From contig AP026969.1 in assembly GCA_027923965.1 (NCBI GenBank), positions 2,604,001 through 2,668,000 of the forward strand: DNA of 64,000 nucleotides, given 5' to 3'. Below are positions 16,289 through 24,817 of this stretch, piece after piece. The notes below the pieces were generated by a model, which saw only the letters and a list, made by a program, of their open reading frames with translations, had not been told where the DNA came from and did no database searches. This DNA comes from Comamonadaceae bacterium OS-1. GTDB taxonomy: Bacteria > Pseudomonadota > Gammaproteobacteria > Burkholderiales > Burkholderiaceae_C. The first letter of the stretch is position 1. Each line of letters starts with the position of its first letter. The translations under genes and the position numbers were made by a program.

Positions 16289-17734
16289 TCAGTTCCTGAC
16301 AAAAATAACGCGGGGCAATTGGGCGCTGCGGGTGGTGCCCTCGGGCGTAGTCCAGGTCACCGTCTCCAGTGTGTCCTCGTCCACCACCGACTGCGCGGCC
16401 ACGCTTGCCAATTGCAGATACGCCACCAGCTCGCCCAGGCCTTGCTGCAAGGGCCGGGCTTGCAGCAGTTCGCCTAAAGATATCTGGTTTTGGGTTTGCA
16501 GCGATTGGCGGATGTGGCTGGCCAGGGCAGCCTTGTCCACCCGCACCTGCGAAAACAGCGCACCGGTATCCAGGTCGCCATCGCCCGCCTCTAGCGCCGT
16601 GGTGCGCAGCACGGTCTTGGTGGCGGGGCTGTACAGCGGGCGCTCCAGGGGCAGGTCCACGCTGGGGGTCAGCGCGGGCATGGATTGCACGCTGCCGCTG
16701 GGCGGCGCATCGCGTAGCGCCAGGGCGCGGGCTTCGATACTGTGCAGCACGTCCATGATGCGGCGGTTTTCCAGCCAGGCCTGGTCGTCCAGAAAGCGGC
16801 GCAACTGCTGCGACAACTGGGCGACGGTGCGTTGCGCGTGCTCGCCCGCCTCCAGCCAGTCGTAGTGCACCCGGCGCAGGCGGGCATCGGGCGACAGGGC
16901 GGCCACGGGCGGCAGGGACAGCACGCGGTCCAGCAGCGCGGTCAGTTCCTCCTGGCGTTTTTGCGACATCAAAAAGTCCCAGAACGCCCGAAAGCTCTTG
17001 CCTTGGTCAGAGTCGCTGATGGCATCGCGCTCGCCCAGGATGTCTTGCAGCAGCTCGCCCTTGGAGCCGCTCCACAGCGCAATGCGCTCGCGCACCCGGC
17101 GGTCCAGCGTGCGGAAGTTGTGCTCCACCTCGCGAAAGTCGGTCAACAGGTCGCGCGCCAGGCCGGTGAACTGCTGGAAGCGGTCTTTGAGCGCGGTGTC
17201 GTCCAGCAAGGGCATGTTGCCGCTGACCACCCTGGCGATTTCCGCGTCGATCTCGTCGCGGCGTTTGTGCAACTCGGCAACGCGCGTTTCGGGGTTGGTG
17301 TCGCTGCCCTCGCTCATTTGCTTGAGCAGGTCAAACAGCGTCAGCAGACGCGACTCGGTGCCCACAAAGGCCCGGTCCGACAGGCTGACCAGCCAGGCCA
17401 AGGCGCGCTCGGTGGCCGGGGTGAGGTCAAAGTGCGGCTCGTCCGAGCCCGGTGGATAAAACTTGCGCAGCCAGCCCTTGTCGTTGGCGGCCCAGTCGTT
17501 CACGTACTCCAGCGCGGGCTTGGGAAAAGCCTTGTCGCCCAGCCGTTCGCGCAGGCCATACAGCGTGTCGTTCAGCGCCTCCACCAGATCGGCCTGGGCC
17601 ATCACCCGCACATTCGGGGTGATGAACACGCGGTGCAAAAAACTCGCCACCAAAGGTGCAGAGTCCGCCCTCAGCAAGCGCCACGCAGGGTGCTGGAGGC
17701 GCAGTTGTTCGAGGGTGGTGTAGTCGAGGCTAAT
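16289..17734 (-). CDS. jetA: Wadjet kleisin-like subunit JetA (DUF3375), probable ATT start
   Basis: This DUF3375 protein starts the Wadjet operon. From the first standard start (TTG at 17677) it would be 462 residues and lack the family N terminus. The frame continues upstream as SLDYTTLEQLRLQHPAWR, which is the expected JetA opening, preceded by an ATT codon at 17734 with GGAG six bases before it. No ATG, GTG or TTG exists upstream in frame before that point. I therefore place the start at ATT, giving 481 residues. Conserved blocks include ASFLHRVFI, YVNDWAANDKGWLRKFYP and LTPATERALAWLVSL. JetA links the JetC heads as a kleisin. Confidence 0.9.
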   Translation of the reverse strand: MSLDYTTLEQLRLQHPAWRLLRADSAPLVASFLHRVFITPNVRVMAQADLVEALNDTLYGLRERLGDKAFPKPALEYVNDWAANDKGWLRKFYPPGSDEPHFDLTPATERALAWLVSLSDRAFVGTESRLLTLFDLLKQMSEGSDTNPETRVAELHKRRDEIDAEIARVVSGNMPLLDDTALKDRFQQFTGLARDLLTDFREVEHNFRTLDRRVRERIALWSGSKGELLQDILGERDAISDSDQGKSFRAFWDFLMSQKRQEELTALLDRVLSLPPVAALSPDARLRRVHYDWLEAGEHAQRTVAQLSQQLRRFLDDQAWLENRRIMDVLHSIEARALALRDAPPSGSVQSMPALTPSVDLPLERPLYSPATKTVLRTTALEAGDGDLDTGALFSQVRVDKAALASHIRQSLQTQNQISLGELLQARPLQQGLGELVAYLQLASVAAQSVVDEDTLETVTWTTPEGTTRSAQLPRVIFVRN

Positions 17735-17794
17735 GGGAGGCTCCGAAATCCGAAAGACAAGTTCTAAGTAGCCTGAAACTGTACCGCTTGCCGC

Positions 17795-18166
17795 TTACAC
17801 CGGCCGCAGCTGGTCCGCCAGCGAACGCGTCTTGTCGGTGGTCACGTCCCCGGTGTGCAGGGTGGATTTGCGCTCGATCAGCAGGATGTGGCATTCCTCC
17901 TCGGCCACCGGGTTGTGGCGCACGCCTTTGGGCACGACGAACATTTCGCCCTCGGACAGCTCGGCCACACCGGTTTCCATCTCGATGCGCAGATGGCCTT
18001 TGAGGACCAGGAACATCTCGTCCTCGTGCTCATGGCTGTGCCAGGCCAGGGAGCCCAGCACTTTGGCGACCTTGATGTAGGAATCGTCCAGCTCGGCGAT
18101 CACGCGGGGCGACCAGTGTTCGGTCAGCGATGCGGCCATCTGCGCGGGCGAAGAAATCGGGGACAT
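17795..18166 (-). CDS. Cupin-domain protein
   Basis: The 123-residue single-domain cupin has motif 1 as WHSHEHEDEMFLVLKGHLRIEM (the G(X)5HXH(X)3-4E(X)6G metal site) and motif 2 as EGEMFVVPKGVRHNPVA. Metal ligands H, H, E and the later H are present. The function is probably small-molecule binding, isomerisation or oxygenation; the substrate is unknown. It lies between cobO/GNAT and the Wadjet operon and is preceded by no obvious promoter. Confidence 0.85.
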   Translation of the reverse strand: MSPISSPAQMAASLTEHWSPRVIAELDDSYIKVAKVLGSLAWHSHEHEDEMFLVLKGHLRIEMETGVAELSEGEMFVVPKGVRHNPVAEEECHILLIERKSTLHTGDVTTDKTRSLADQLRPV

Positions 18167-18192
18167 GGGGTTCCTAAATTATCAAATACGGC

Positions 18193-18615
18193 TCACGGGC
18201 CATCGGGGATCAGGCGCTTGCCCAGGCTCACGGCCTCGTCTTGCGTGTAGCCCAGGTGGCGGTAGAAATCCAGCACGGCGGTGTTGCTGCTGCGCACCTG
18301 CAGGTTCAGCTTGGGGCAGCCGAGCGCCAGCAGTTGCTGCTCGATGTGCTGCATCAGGGCCGCAGCCAGGCCGTGGCCGCGCTGGCTGGGCTCTACCGCC
18401 AGATAGTTGACCCAGCCGCGGTGCCCGTCGTACCCGGCCATGGCCGTGGCAACCACTTCGCCATCCACCTCGCCCACCAGGAACAGCTCGCGCTGCACCT
18501 GCAGCTTGCGGGCGATGTCCTTGTGCGGGTCGTTCCACGGGCGGGTCAGGCCGCAGGCGTGCCACAGGGCAACCACGGCGGCTTCGTCGGCTTCCTGGTA
18601 GGGGCGGATGTGCAT
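18193..18615 (-). CDS. GNAT acetyltransferase (YpeA-like)
   Basis: The 140-residue GNAT protein opens MHIRPYQEADEAAVVALWHACGLTRPWNDP and has FLVGEVDGEVVATAMAGYDGHRGWVNYLAVEP, then the acetyl-CoA loop SQRGHGLAAALMQHIE and an end with NTAVLDFYRHLGYTQDEAVSLGKRL. These match the YpeA group, whose acceptor is not well defined. It is downstream of cobO in the same direction with a 33-base gap and may read through from the B12 operon. Confidence 0.85.
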   Translation of the reverse strand: MHIRPYQEADEAAVVALWHACGLTRPWNDPHKDIARKLQVQRELFLVGEVDGEVVATAMAGYDGHRGWVNYLAVEPSQRGHGLAAALMQHIEQQLLALGCPKLNLQVRSSNTAVLDFYRHLGYTQDEAVSLGKRLIPDGP

Positions 18616-18648
18616 GGTCGGGCTATTTTCTAAGGGATTGGTGGGCCA

Positions 18649-19218
18649 TCAGTCCTCAATCCCCCGCTGCGCGGGCACCCCCGCCTTGAAGGCGTGCTTG
18701 ACCATGGCCATCTCGGTCACGGTGTCGGCCAGGTCGATGATCTCGGGGGGGCAGCGGCGGCCGGTGAGGACCACGTGGACGTGGGCGGGGCGTGCGCGCA
18801 GGGTGTGCAGCACCTCGTCCAGTGGCAGCCAGCCGTAAATCAGCGGGTAGGTGACCTCGTCCAGCGTGACCATGAAGAACTCACCGCCGAGGATGGCCGC
18901 CTTGGCTTTTTGCCAGCCGTCGCGGGCCAGCTGGGCGGAGTGCTCCAGGTCCTGGCTTTTCCAGCTGAAGCCGTCGCCCAGGCCCTCGATGGGAATGCCC
19001 AGCTGCTCGAACATGCGGTGCTCGCCAAAGCGGGCGCTGGGCACTTTCATGAACTGGTAGATCTTGACGGCTTTGCCACGGCCATGGGCGCGCAGGGCCA
19101 GGCCGAAGGCCGCCGTGCTTTTGCCCTTGCCGTCGCCGGTGTTGACGATGACCAGGCCACGGCGCTCGCCCTCGGGCTTGTCGTAGGGCTTATCGGTAGG
19201 GGGGGCTTCAATCTGCAT
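18649..19218 (-). CDS. cobO: Cob(I)yrinic acid a,c-diamide adenosyltransferase
   Basis: The 189-residue CobO/BtuR-type enzyme has the P-loop [17 protein letters not shown] at about residues 27-43. It also has the family segments [35 protein letters not shown] and [15 protein letters not shown], and [22 protein letters not shown] near the end. It transfers the adenosyl group from ATP to the cobalt of corrinoids. It follows the ABC ATPase gene by 3 bases, so it belongs to the riboswitch-headed B12 operon. Confidence 0.92.
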   Translation of the reverse strand: MQIEAPPTDKPYDKPEGERRGLVIVNTGDGKGKSTAAFGLALRAHGRGKAVKIYQFMKVPSARFGEHRMFEQLGIPIEGLGDGFSWKSQDLEHSAQLARDGWQKAKAAILGGEFFMVTLDEVTYPLIYGWLPLDEVLHTLRARPAHVHVVLTGRRCPPEIIDLADTVTEMAMVKHAFKAGVPAQRGIED

Positions 19219-19221
19219 GGT

Positions 19222-19992
19222 TTACTCTAATTTTGGTAGCGCAATGTACTGGTCTGACAAGCGCTGGATGGTGATTCGGTTGTCAAACACCTGCTCCACC
19301 GCGCGGTGGGTGGCGGCATCGGTGCAGGCTCCGGCGTGGCGCACACGGCCCTGGGCCAGCACCAGCAGCTCGTCGGCCTGCAGCGCGATCGACACCTCGT
19401 GCAGCACGCTGACCACGGTATGGCCACGCGCCACCAGGTCGCGCACCAGCAGCAGCCAGTCGGTCTGGTGCGGCGGGTCCAGGTTGGCCAGGGGTTCGTC
19501 CATCAGCAGCACCGGGGCCTGCACCGCCAGGGCGCGGGCCAGCAGCACGCGCTGGCGTTCACCACCCGAGAGCTGGCCCAAGGAGCGGGCGCGCCAGTCC
19601 CAGGCCTGGGTGGCGCGCAGGGCCTGCTCCACCGCAGCCAGATCGGCGGCGCTGGGTGCCGCCAGCCAGGGGCGGTGCGGAATGCGGCCCAAGAGCGCCA
19701 CATCCCAGACGCTGAGGTCGTCGGCACTAGCCTCCCCCTGCCCCAGCCAGGCCAGAGTTTGGGCGCGCTGGCGGGCGGGCATGGTGGCCATGTTCTGGCC
19801 CCGCAGAGTGACGGTGCCGGTGTGCGGCAGCAGGCCCGCCAGCACCTTGAGCAGGGTGGACTTGCCCGCGCCGTTGGGGCCGACGATGCTGGTCCAGCGG
19901 CCTGCGTGCAGCGCGAGGCTGATGCCGTGCAATACAGGTACTTTTGATAGGCTGGCGCTGATGGAATCGGCGTGGATAGCTATGTTTTTCAT
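19222..19992 (-). CDS. btuD: Cobalamin ABC transporter ATP-binding protein (BtuD-like)
   Basis: The 256-residue ABC ATPase has Walker A VGPNGAGKSTLLK, the signature LGQLSGGERQRVLLARALA, Walker B VLLMDEPLANLD and the switch histidine in SVLHEVSIAL. It powers the BtuC permease. The start ATG at 19992 overlaps the permease stop by 4 bases. Its first ~16 codons (NIAIHADSISASLSKVPVL) lie inside a copy of the ~60 bp repeat, so the natural N terminus has been replaced or extended by repeat sequence. Confidence 0.9.
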   Translation of the reverse strand: MKNIAIHADSISASLSKVPVLHGISLALHAGRWTSIVGPNGAGKSTLLKVLAGLLPHTGTVTLRGQNMATMPARQRAQTLAWLGQGEASADDLSVWDVALLGRIPHRPWLAAPSAADLAAVEQALRATQAWDWRARSLGQLSGGERQRVLLARALAVQAPVLLMDEPLANLDPPHQTDWLLLVRDLVARGHTVVSVLHEVSIALQADELLVLAQGRVRHAGACTDAATHRAVEQVFDNRITIQRLSDQYIALPKLE

Positions 19993-19997
19993 AGTGC
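19945..19997 (-). repeat. Interspersed ~60 bp repeat, copy 6 (5' end of btuD)
   Basis: On the minus strand: 'ctatgaaaaacatagctatccacgcc', 'gattccatcagcgccagcc'. It covers the btuD start codon. Confidence 0.7.
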
Positions 19998-20981
19998 ACC
20001 GCCACTGCGCTTGTGCATGCGCCACAGCAGGTAACTGCCGCCCAGCACCGCGGTGAGCACGCCCACCGGCAGCTCCTGCGGGGCGGTAAGCCAGCGGGCC
20101 AGGATGTCGGCGGCCAGCAGCAGCACGCCGCCGGTCAGGCTGGCCAGCAGCATCAGGCGGCTGTGGGTGGTTTGCACCAAGGAGCGGGCCACGTGCGGCG
20201 CGGCCAGGCCGACGAAGGCGATCATGCCGGTCTGCGCCACGGCGGTGCCGGTGGCCAGCGCCAGCACCACGATCAGCGCGGCGCGCATGCGCAGCAAAGG
20301 CAGGCCCAGGCTGGCGGCGGTGGCTTCGCCCAGGGTCAGGCCGTCGAGCACCGGGCCGAGCAGCCAGGCCACGGTGGTGCACACGGCCCACACCGCCAGC
20401 ATCAACAGGCAGGCGGTCCAGCCCACAAAACCGGTGCTGCCCAGGTTGAAGCCCTGCATGGCGCTGAGGATGTCGGGGATGGCCAGCGTGACCAGGTCCT
20501 TGCCTGCGCCCAGCACCACGCCCACGATCACGCCCGCCAGCAGCAGGCGCAGGGTGTGCTGCACGCCCTGCGCCAGCGCCAGCGTCAGCAGCACGCCGCC
20601 CACCGCCCCGGCAAAGGCCGCACCCGTGAGGCCCACGCGCACCAGCCAGGCGGTGGCAAACGGTGATACGCCCAGCACCGCCAGTGCCAAAGCCATGGCC
20701 AGCGAGGCGCCCGAGGCGCTGCCCAGCAGGTACGGGTCGGCCAGCGGATTGCGGAAAAGGCCCTGCGCCACCGCGCCCGCCAGGCCCAGCAGGGCCCCCG
20801 CTACCCAGGCACCCAGGGTGCGCGGCAAGCGGATGTCCCAGACGATTTGCAGGGCGATGGGGTCGTGGCGGGCGGCCAGCACGCTGTCAAAGCCGGTGCT
20901 GCCAATGCTGGTGCCCAGCAACAGCAAGGCCAGGGCCAGCAGCAGCAAACCTAGCGCCAGGGCACCGGGGCGGCGGTTCAC
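19989..20981 (-). CDS. btuC: Cobalamin ABC transporter permease (BtuC/FecCD family)
   Basis: The 330-residue permease from GTG 20981 has about ten membrane helices. It carries the FecCD landmarks IRLPRTLGAWVAGALLGLAGAVAQG, NPLADPYLLGSASGASL and GMIAFVGLAAPHVARSLV, and ends LPVGVLTAVLGGSYLLWRM. The GTG start overlaps the btuF stop by 4 bases; the longer open frame upstream lies within btuF. It forms the inner-membrane channel for cobalamin with BtuD and BtuF. Confidence 0.92.
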   Translation of the reverse strand: MNRRPGALALGLLLLALALLLLGTSIGSTGFDSVLAARHDPIALQIVWDIRLPRTLGAWVAGALLGLAGAVAQGLFRNPLADPYLLGSASGASLAMALALAVLGVSPFATAWLVRVGLTGAAFAGAVGGVLLTLALAQGVQHTLRLLLAGVIVGVVLGAGKDLVTLAIPDILSAMQGFNLGSTGFVGWTACLLMLAVWAVCTTVAWLLGPVLDGLTLGEATAASLGLPLLRMRAALIVVLALATGTAVAQTGMIAFVGLAAPHVARSLVQTTHSRLMLLASLTGGVLLLAADILARWLTAPQELPVGVLTAVLGGSYLLWRMHKRSGGAL

Positions 20982-21823
20982 GGAGCCTTCTCCAGCAGGC
21001 ACGCGGCCATGGCCCGCGCCGCCTCGGCCATGCGCGGGCCGGGGCGCACCAGCACGTCGCCTTGTTCGGGCTTGAAGCTGCACACCCGCTGCTCGCGGAT
21101 GGCGCGGATGCCACCCCAGCCGGGGCGCTGCGCCAGGCCGATGCTGCTGCGGTCGCCGACCATGATCAGGTCGGGGTTGGCGCGCACCACGAACTCGGGG
21201 TTCAGCTTGGGGAACGGGCCCAGCGCGGCGGGAACCACGTTCTGCACGCCCAGCCGCGTCAGCGTCTCGCCGATGAAGGACGTGGTGCCCGCGGCGTACG
21301 GCGCAGCGTTCACCTCGAAGTAGACCCGGGTGGCTTTGACCCGCGCGGGCAGCGACTGGGCCGCTGCCGACACACCGGCATCGATGCCGCGCCAGATGCG
21401 GGCGGCATCATTGACCGCCAACAGTTGCCCCAGCGTGCCCAGCACGCGCTGCACGTCGGCATAGGTTTTGGGCTCCAGCGCCACCACTTTCAAGCCCAGC
21501 GCTTCCAGCCGGGCGCTGGCGCGCGAGGCGGTGGCCAGCAGCACCACGTCGGGGTGCAGGGCGACGATGGCCTCGATGTTCGGGTCCAGCCCGCCGCCCA
21601 GCTGCGGCAAAGTGCGCACGCTGGCCGGAAAGTTGGAATACCGGTCCACCCCCACCAGCCGCGCGCACTGCTCCAGCGCGCAGACGCTTTCGGTCAGCGA
21701 GGGCAGCAGGCTGACGATGCGCTGCGGGGTCTGGGCAAACTGCACGGTAGTGCCGCGGTCGTCGGTGACCTGCAGGGCGTGGGCGGAAGAAGCCAGGCAC
21801 AGCAGCAATGCCCAAAACTTCAT
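20978..21823 (-). CDS. btuF: Periplasmic cobalamin-binding protein (BtuF-like)
   Basis: The 281-residue protein has a short signal peptide (KFWALLLCLASSAHALQ) and the class III binding-protein fold: RIVSLLPSLTESVCALE, LVGVDRYSNFPASVRTLPQLGGGLDPNIEAIVALHPDVVLLA, and a C-terminal lobe ending GPRMAEAARAMAACLLEK. It carries corrinoids from BtuB to the BtuCD importer. It overlaps cobU and btuC by 4 bases each. Confidence 0.9.
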   Translation of the reverse strand: MKFWALLLCLASSAHALQVTDDRGTTVQFAQTPQRIVSLLPSLTESVCALEQCARLVGVDRYSNFPASVRTLPQLGGGLDPNIEAIVALHPDVVLLATASRASARLEALGLKVVALEPKTYADVQRVLGTLGQLLAVNDAARIWRGIDAGVSAAAQSLPARVKATRVYFEVNAAPYAAGTTSFIGETLTRLGVQNVVPAALGPFPKLNPEFVVRANPDLIMVGDRSSIGLAQRPGWGGIRAIREQRVCSFKPEQGDVLVRPGPRMAEAARAMAACLLEKAP

Positions 21824-22404
21824 GCTGCATCCTTCAAGGTCAAGGGCAAACCGGCGGCCATCAACGTCACCCGCTGGCAGCGCTGCGCCACCTGCTGGTT
21901 CAATGTACCCAGCGCATCCACAAAAGCCCGCACCTCGCGGCCCATGGGGATCACACCCAGGCCGATCTCGTTGCCCACCAACACCAGCGGGCCGGGGGCC
22001 GCGCTGATTGCTTCCAAAAATGTAGCTACTCTCGCCGATGGAATAAGCGCTGGGGGCTGATTTTCTTTAAATTCTGCGGGCATGCGCAAATTGGTCAGCC
22101 ACAGGGTCAAACAGTCCACCACCACCAGGGTGTCGGGGCGGCTGTGCTGGCAAATCGCCTCGGCCAGCTGCTGCGGCTCCTCCACCGTCAGCATGCCCGG
22201 CACGCGCTCGGCCCGGTCGCGCTGGTGGCGGGCAATGCGCTCGGCCATTTCCGCGTCCCAGGGCTGGGCGGTGGCGATGAACACGGCACGCGCCCCCTCC
22301 CCCGCCAGCCACGCCGCAGCCAACTGCTCGGCGCGGCGGGACTTGCCGCTCTTCTGGCCGCCGAGGATGAACTCGGTGGCGACGGGGCAGAGCGGCTGCG
22401 TCAT
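21820..22404 (-). CDS. cobU: Adenosylcobinamide kinase / guanylyltransferase
   Basis: The 194-residue CobU has the P-loop FILGGQKSGKSRRAEQLA, then ARAVFIATAQPWDAEMAERIARHQRDR (conserved nucleotidylated-histidine region), VVVDCLTLWLTNLRM, and PLVLVGNEIGLGVIPMGREVRAFVDALG. The last P-loop positions differ slightly from the usual GGARSGKS. Residues ~111-131 (NQPPALIPSARVATFLEAI) are encoded by an inserted repeat, at a surface-loop position before the VGNE strand. It overlaps btuB and btuF by 4 bases. Confidence 0.9.
   Translation of the reverse strand: MTQPLCPVATEFILGGQKSGKSRRAEQLAAAWLAGEGARAVFIATAQPWDAEMAERIARHQRDRAERVPGMLTVEEPQQLAEAICQHSRPDTLVVVDCLTLWLTNLRMPAEFKENQPPALIPSARVATFLEAISAAPGPLVLVGNEIGLGVIPMGREVRAFVDALGTLNQQVAQRCQRVTLMAAGLPLTLKDAA
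22010..22073 (+). repeat. Interspersed ~60 bp repeat, copy 7 (inside cobU)
   Basis: It shows 'tgtagctactctcgccgatgg', 'aataagcgctgggggctgatttt'. It is in frame within cobU, read on the opposite strand. Confidence 0.85.
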
Positions 22405-24227
22405 TTAGGCTGGTAGCGCAGGCTCACAAACAGCTCGCGGCCCGGCTGGTTGTAGCCCAGGGCCGTGGAGTACTGGCGGTTGGTCAGGTTGTTGAGCTTG
22501 GTTTGCACCGTCCAGTCCTTATCCACGGTGTAGGCCAGGCTCACATCGGCGGTGGCGTAGGCCCCCAGCCGGGTGGTGTTGGCCGCATCCTCGAAACGCT
22601 GGCCCACGTAAAGTGCCGAACCGCCCAGGCGCCAGGCACCCTGGGTGTAGTCGCCGCCCAGGCTCAGTTGCGACTTGGCGCGGCGGCGCAGTTGCAACTG
22701 GTTGGCGGTGTTGCGCGGGTCCAGCGCCTCGGCGGTAGCCCACAGGTTGAGCGCGTCGAAGTGGCCGTCGTAGCCCAGCGTCCAACCGTCGATGCGCACC
22801 CGGGGTACGTTGACCGTGGTGGTGCCGCCGCTGATGAAGCCGCGGATGCGGTTATCAAACCGCACCAGCTTCACGTGGTGGTCGCCCTGGGTCCAGTCCA
22901 GGCCGATCTCGGCGTTTTTGCCCTGTTCGGGTTGCAGCAGCGGGTTGCCGTTGTAGTAACTGGATTTCCAGTACAGGTCGTTGAAATTGGGGGCCACAAA
23001 CGAGGTGCCGTAGCCCGCGTGCGCGCGCCATACGGGGTTGATCTGGTAGCTGTAGCCCGCGTAGCCGGTGCTGTGCGCGCCAAACTGCGAGTTGTCGTCA
23101 CGCCGCGCATTGAGCTGCCAGCCGTGCGCCCCGGCCTTGCCGGTCAGCCCGGCAAACGCCGCGTTGATACGGCGGGAGTTGACCGAATAGTCCTGCGAAC
23201 TGTTGACCTTTTGCTCCAGGGTTTCCAGCCCAGCCACCACGGTGCCCACGCCGGTCTGGATGTCGTTTTGCCAGGTCCACTTGTTTTGCGTGGTTTCAAA
23301 CAGGCCCGGCAGGTTGTAGATGCTGGCCGACACCAGGGCTTCGCTGCGGTCCATGCCCTGGGCGAAGTTGAAGCGCGTGGTCCAGACGGGGCTGATCTTG
23401 CCACTGAGCCCGGCGCGCAGCACGCTGCTGCGCAGGGCGCTGGCGGTGTCGGCACCCAGGCCATCGTCAAAGTGCTGCGTGCCTTCGGAGTACAGCACAC
23501 CGGCATTCAGCGTCCAGTCGGGCACCAGGGTCCAGTCCACCGAGGCGTTCAGGGCTTTCTGGTCAAAGCCATCGCGGTCCGGGTTGTAGCTGCCAAACGG
23601 CACCGACGGGTTGGTAGCCGAAAACCCGCGGTCGCGCGTCACCGAGCCGCCCAGGGAATAGCGCACCGCCTCGGTACCTGCCTGCACACCCGCCGACACG
23701 GCCCGGTAGCCGTGGCTGCCCAACGTCACTTCCGCCGTAGGGTGCAGGCCGGGCGCACCGCGCACCGTGAAAATCTGCACCACGCCGCCCACGGCATCGG
23801 CACCGTACAGGGCGGACGCGGGGCCCTTGAGCACCTCGATGCGCTCGATCTGGTCCAGCGGCAGGTTGTCCCACACCGGGGTGCCCGCCGTGGCCGAGCC
23901 GTAGCGCACGCCGTCGATCAGCAGCAGGGTATGGCGCGCCTCGGTGCCGCGGATGAAGCTGTTGCTGGTGTTGCCGCGCCCGCCGTTGGAGCTCAGCTGC
24001 ACCGAGGCCAGCCGCGCCAGCACTTCGGTCAGGGTACGCCCGGCAGAGCGTTGGATATCTTCGCGGTCGATCACCACGACCTCGCTAGACAGGGCATCGG
24101 CGCGGGTGGCCACACGCGTGGCGGTAACCACCACCTCTTTGAGTTGCGTCTGCGCGAAAGACGGAAATGCGGCGGCCAAGGTCAGGGGGAGCACGGCCAG
24201 GCGCGCAGGGGTAAACACAGTTTTCAT
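22401..24227 (-). CDS. btuB: TonB-dependent vitamin B12 outer-membrane receptor
   Basis: The 608-residue outer-membrane receptor has a signal peptide (AVLPLTLAAAFPSFAQTQ), a TonB-box-like EVVVTATRV and a plug domain (VVIDREDIQRSAGRTLTEVLARL, FIRGTEARHTLLLIDGVRYG, IERIEVLKGPASALYGADAVGGVVQIFT). A BtuB-type beta barrel ends in NRQYSTALGYNQPGRELFVSLRY. The very last residues (QPK) extend past the usual terminal aromatic. It imports corrinoids using TonB energy. A cobalamin riboswitch lies in its 5' leader, and it heads the btuB-cobU-btuF-btuC-btuD-cobO operon. Confidence 0.93.
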   Translation of the reverse strand: MKTVFTPARLAVLPLTLAAAFPSFAQTQLKEVVVTATRVATRADALSSEVVVIDREDIQRSAGRTLTEVLARLASVQLSSNGGRGNTSNSFIRGTEARHTLLLIDGVRYGSATAGTPVWDNLPLDQIERIEVLKGPASALYGADAVGGVVQIFTVRGAPGLHPTAEVTLGSHGYRAVSAGVQAGTEAVRYSLGGSVTRDRGFSATNPSVPFGSYNPDRDGFDQKALNASVDWTLVPDWTLNAGVLYSEGTQHFDDGLGADTASALRSSVLRAGLSGKISPVWTTRFNFAQGMDRSEALVSASIYNLPGLFETTQNKWTWQNDIQTGVGTVVAGLETLEQKVNSSQDYSVNSRRINAAFAGLTGKAGAHGWQLNARRDDNSQFGAHSTGYAGYSYQINPVWRAHAGYGTSFVAPNFNDLYWKSSYYNGNPLLQPEQGKNAEIGLDWTQGDHHVKLVRFDNRIRGFISGGTTTVNVPRVRIDGWTLGYDGHFDALNLWATAEALDPRNTANQLQLRRRAKSQLSLGGDYTQGAWRLGGSALYVGQRFEDAANTTRLGAYATADVSLAYTVDKDWTVQTKLNNLTNRQYSTALGYNQPGRELFVSLRYQPK

Positions 24228-24325
24228 GGAAGACAGTTATCAGCAATAGGCTCGCCCCGGCGTCCCCGCCAGGGCATCAGCGTCAAGACGGTGCGCCGCA
24301 CCAAAATGCAGACGCACCACCACCT

Positions 24326-24495
24326 TGTTGGCCGGTATCCGGGCTGGCGGAAGGCTCGCACCGTCTTCCCAGGCAGGTAGGGGCCCAGTGACTGAATGGT
24401 GTGAGTGGAATCGGGTGATTCATCCGCTTTACCGTTGCGGGGGCAGCGCAGGCTGAGTGGTGGTGTGCACCGCTTCCTGCTTCCCGTTGAACTGC
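24326..24495 (-). promoter_or_regulatory. Cobalamin (AdoCbl) riboswitch
   Basis: On the minus strand the leader shows, in order, a 'agcggtgcacacc' opening, the conserved 'ctgcccccgcaacggtaa' core, 'cactgggcccctacctgcctgggaagacgg', and the B12 box 'agcccggataccggcc' (about 24329-24346). Order and spacing match the cobalamin riboswitch. It sits ~100 bases before btuB and should turn the transport/salvage operon off when B12 is plentiful. Confidence 0.93.
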
Positions 24496-24571
24496 GGGGC
24501 ATGAACTGCGCCGCGAGCACCAACAGTGGCATTTTAAGCGTGGAATCGCAACCACTAGAATGTGAAAGCTT

Positions 24572-24817
24572 ATGGCCACCCCCACCCAAATTGAACAAGT
24601 TGCAGAACGTACCGAACGGCTGCTGGTGCGTTACCGCGAGTTGCAGCGCGCCAACGCACTGCTGACCGAACAGGTCGCCACGCTGGCCCATGAGCGCGAT
24701 TCGCTCAAATCCCGCCTGGGCGCTGCCCGCGCCCGGATCGACGCACTGCTGGAGCGCCTGCCCCAGATCGGCAACCCACCGGCCATCCGCCCCGCCCCCC
24801 GCAAGGACGCAGAATGA
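24572..24817 (+). CDS. Small coiled-coil protein upstream of zapA (ZapB-like, TIGR02449 type)
   Basis: The 81-residue protein is almost entirely one heptad-rich coiled coil (QVAERTERLLVRYRELQRANALLTEQV, HERDSLKSRLGAARARIDALLERLPQI) with a short Pro-rich tail. This gene type consistently precedes zapA in beta- and gammaproteobacteria and is thought to help organise the division ring. Its stop overlaps the zapA start by 4 bases (ATGA). The promoter must lie in the ~75 bases between it and the divergent riboswitch leader. Confidence 0.8.
   Translation: MATPTQIEQVAERTERLLVRYRELQRANALLTEQVATLAHERDSLKSRLGAARARIDALLERLPQIGNPPAIRPAPRKDAE

Noticed and set aside
18168-18225. Possible further copy of the ~60 bp repeat at the end of the GNAT gene
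   Set aside because: Only 'tatcaaatacggctcacg' and 'aggcgctt' resemble the consensus. The match is too weak and coincides with normal GNAT coding sequence.
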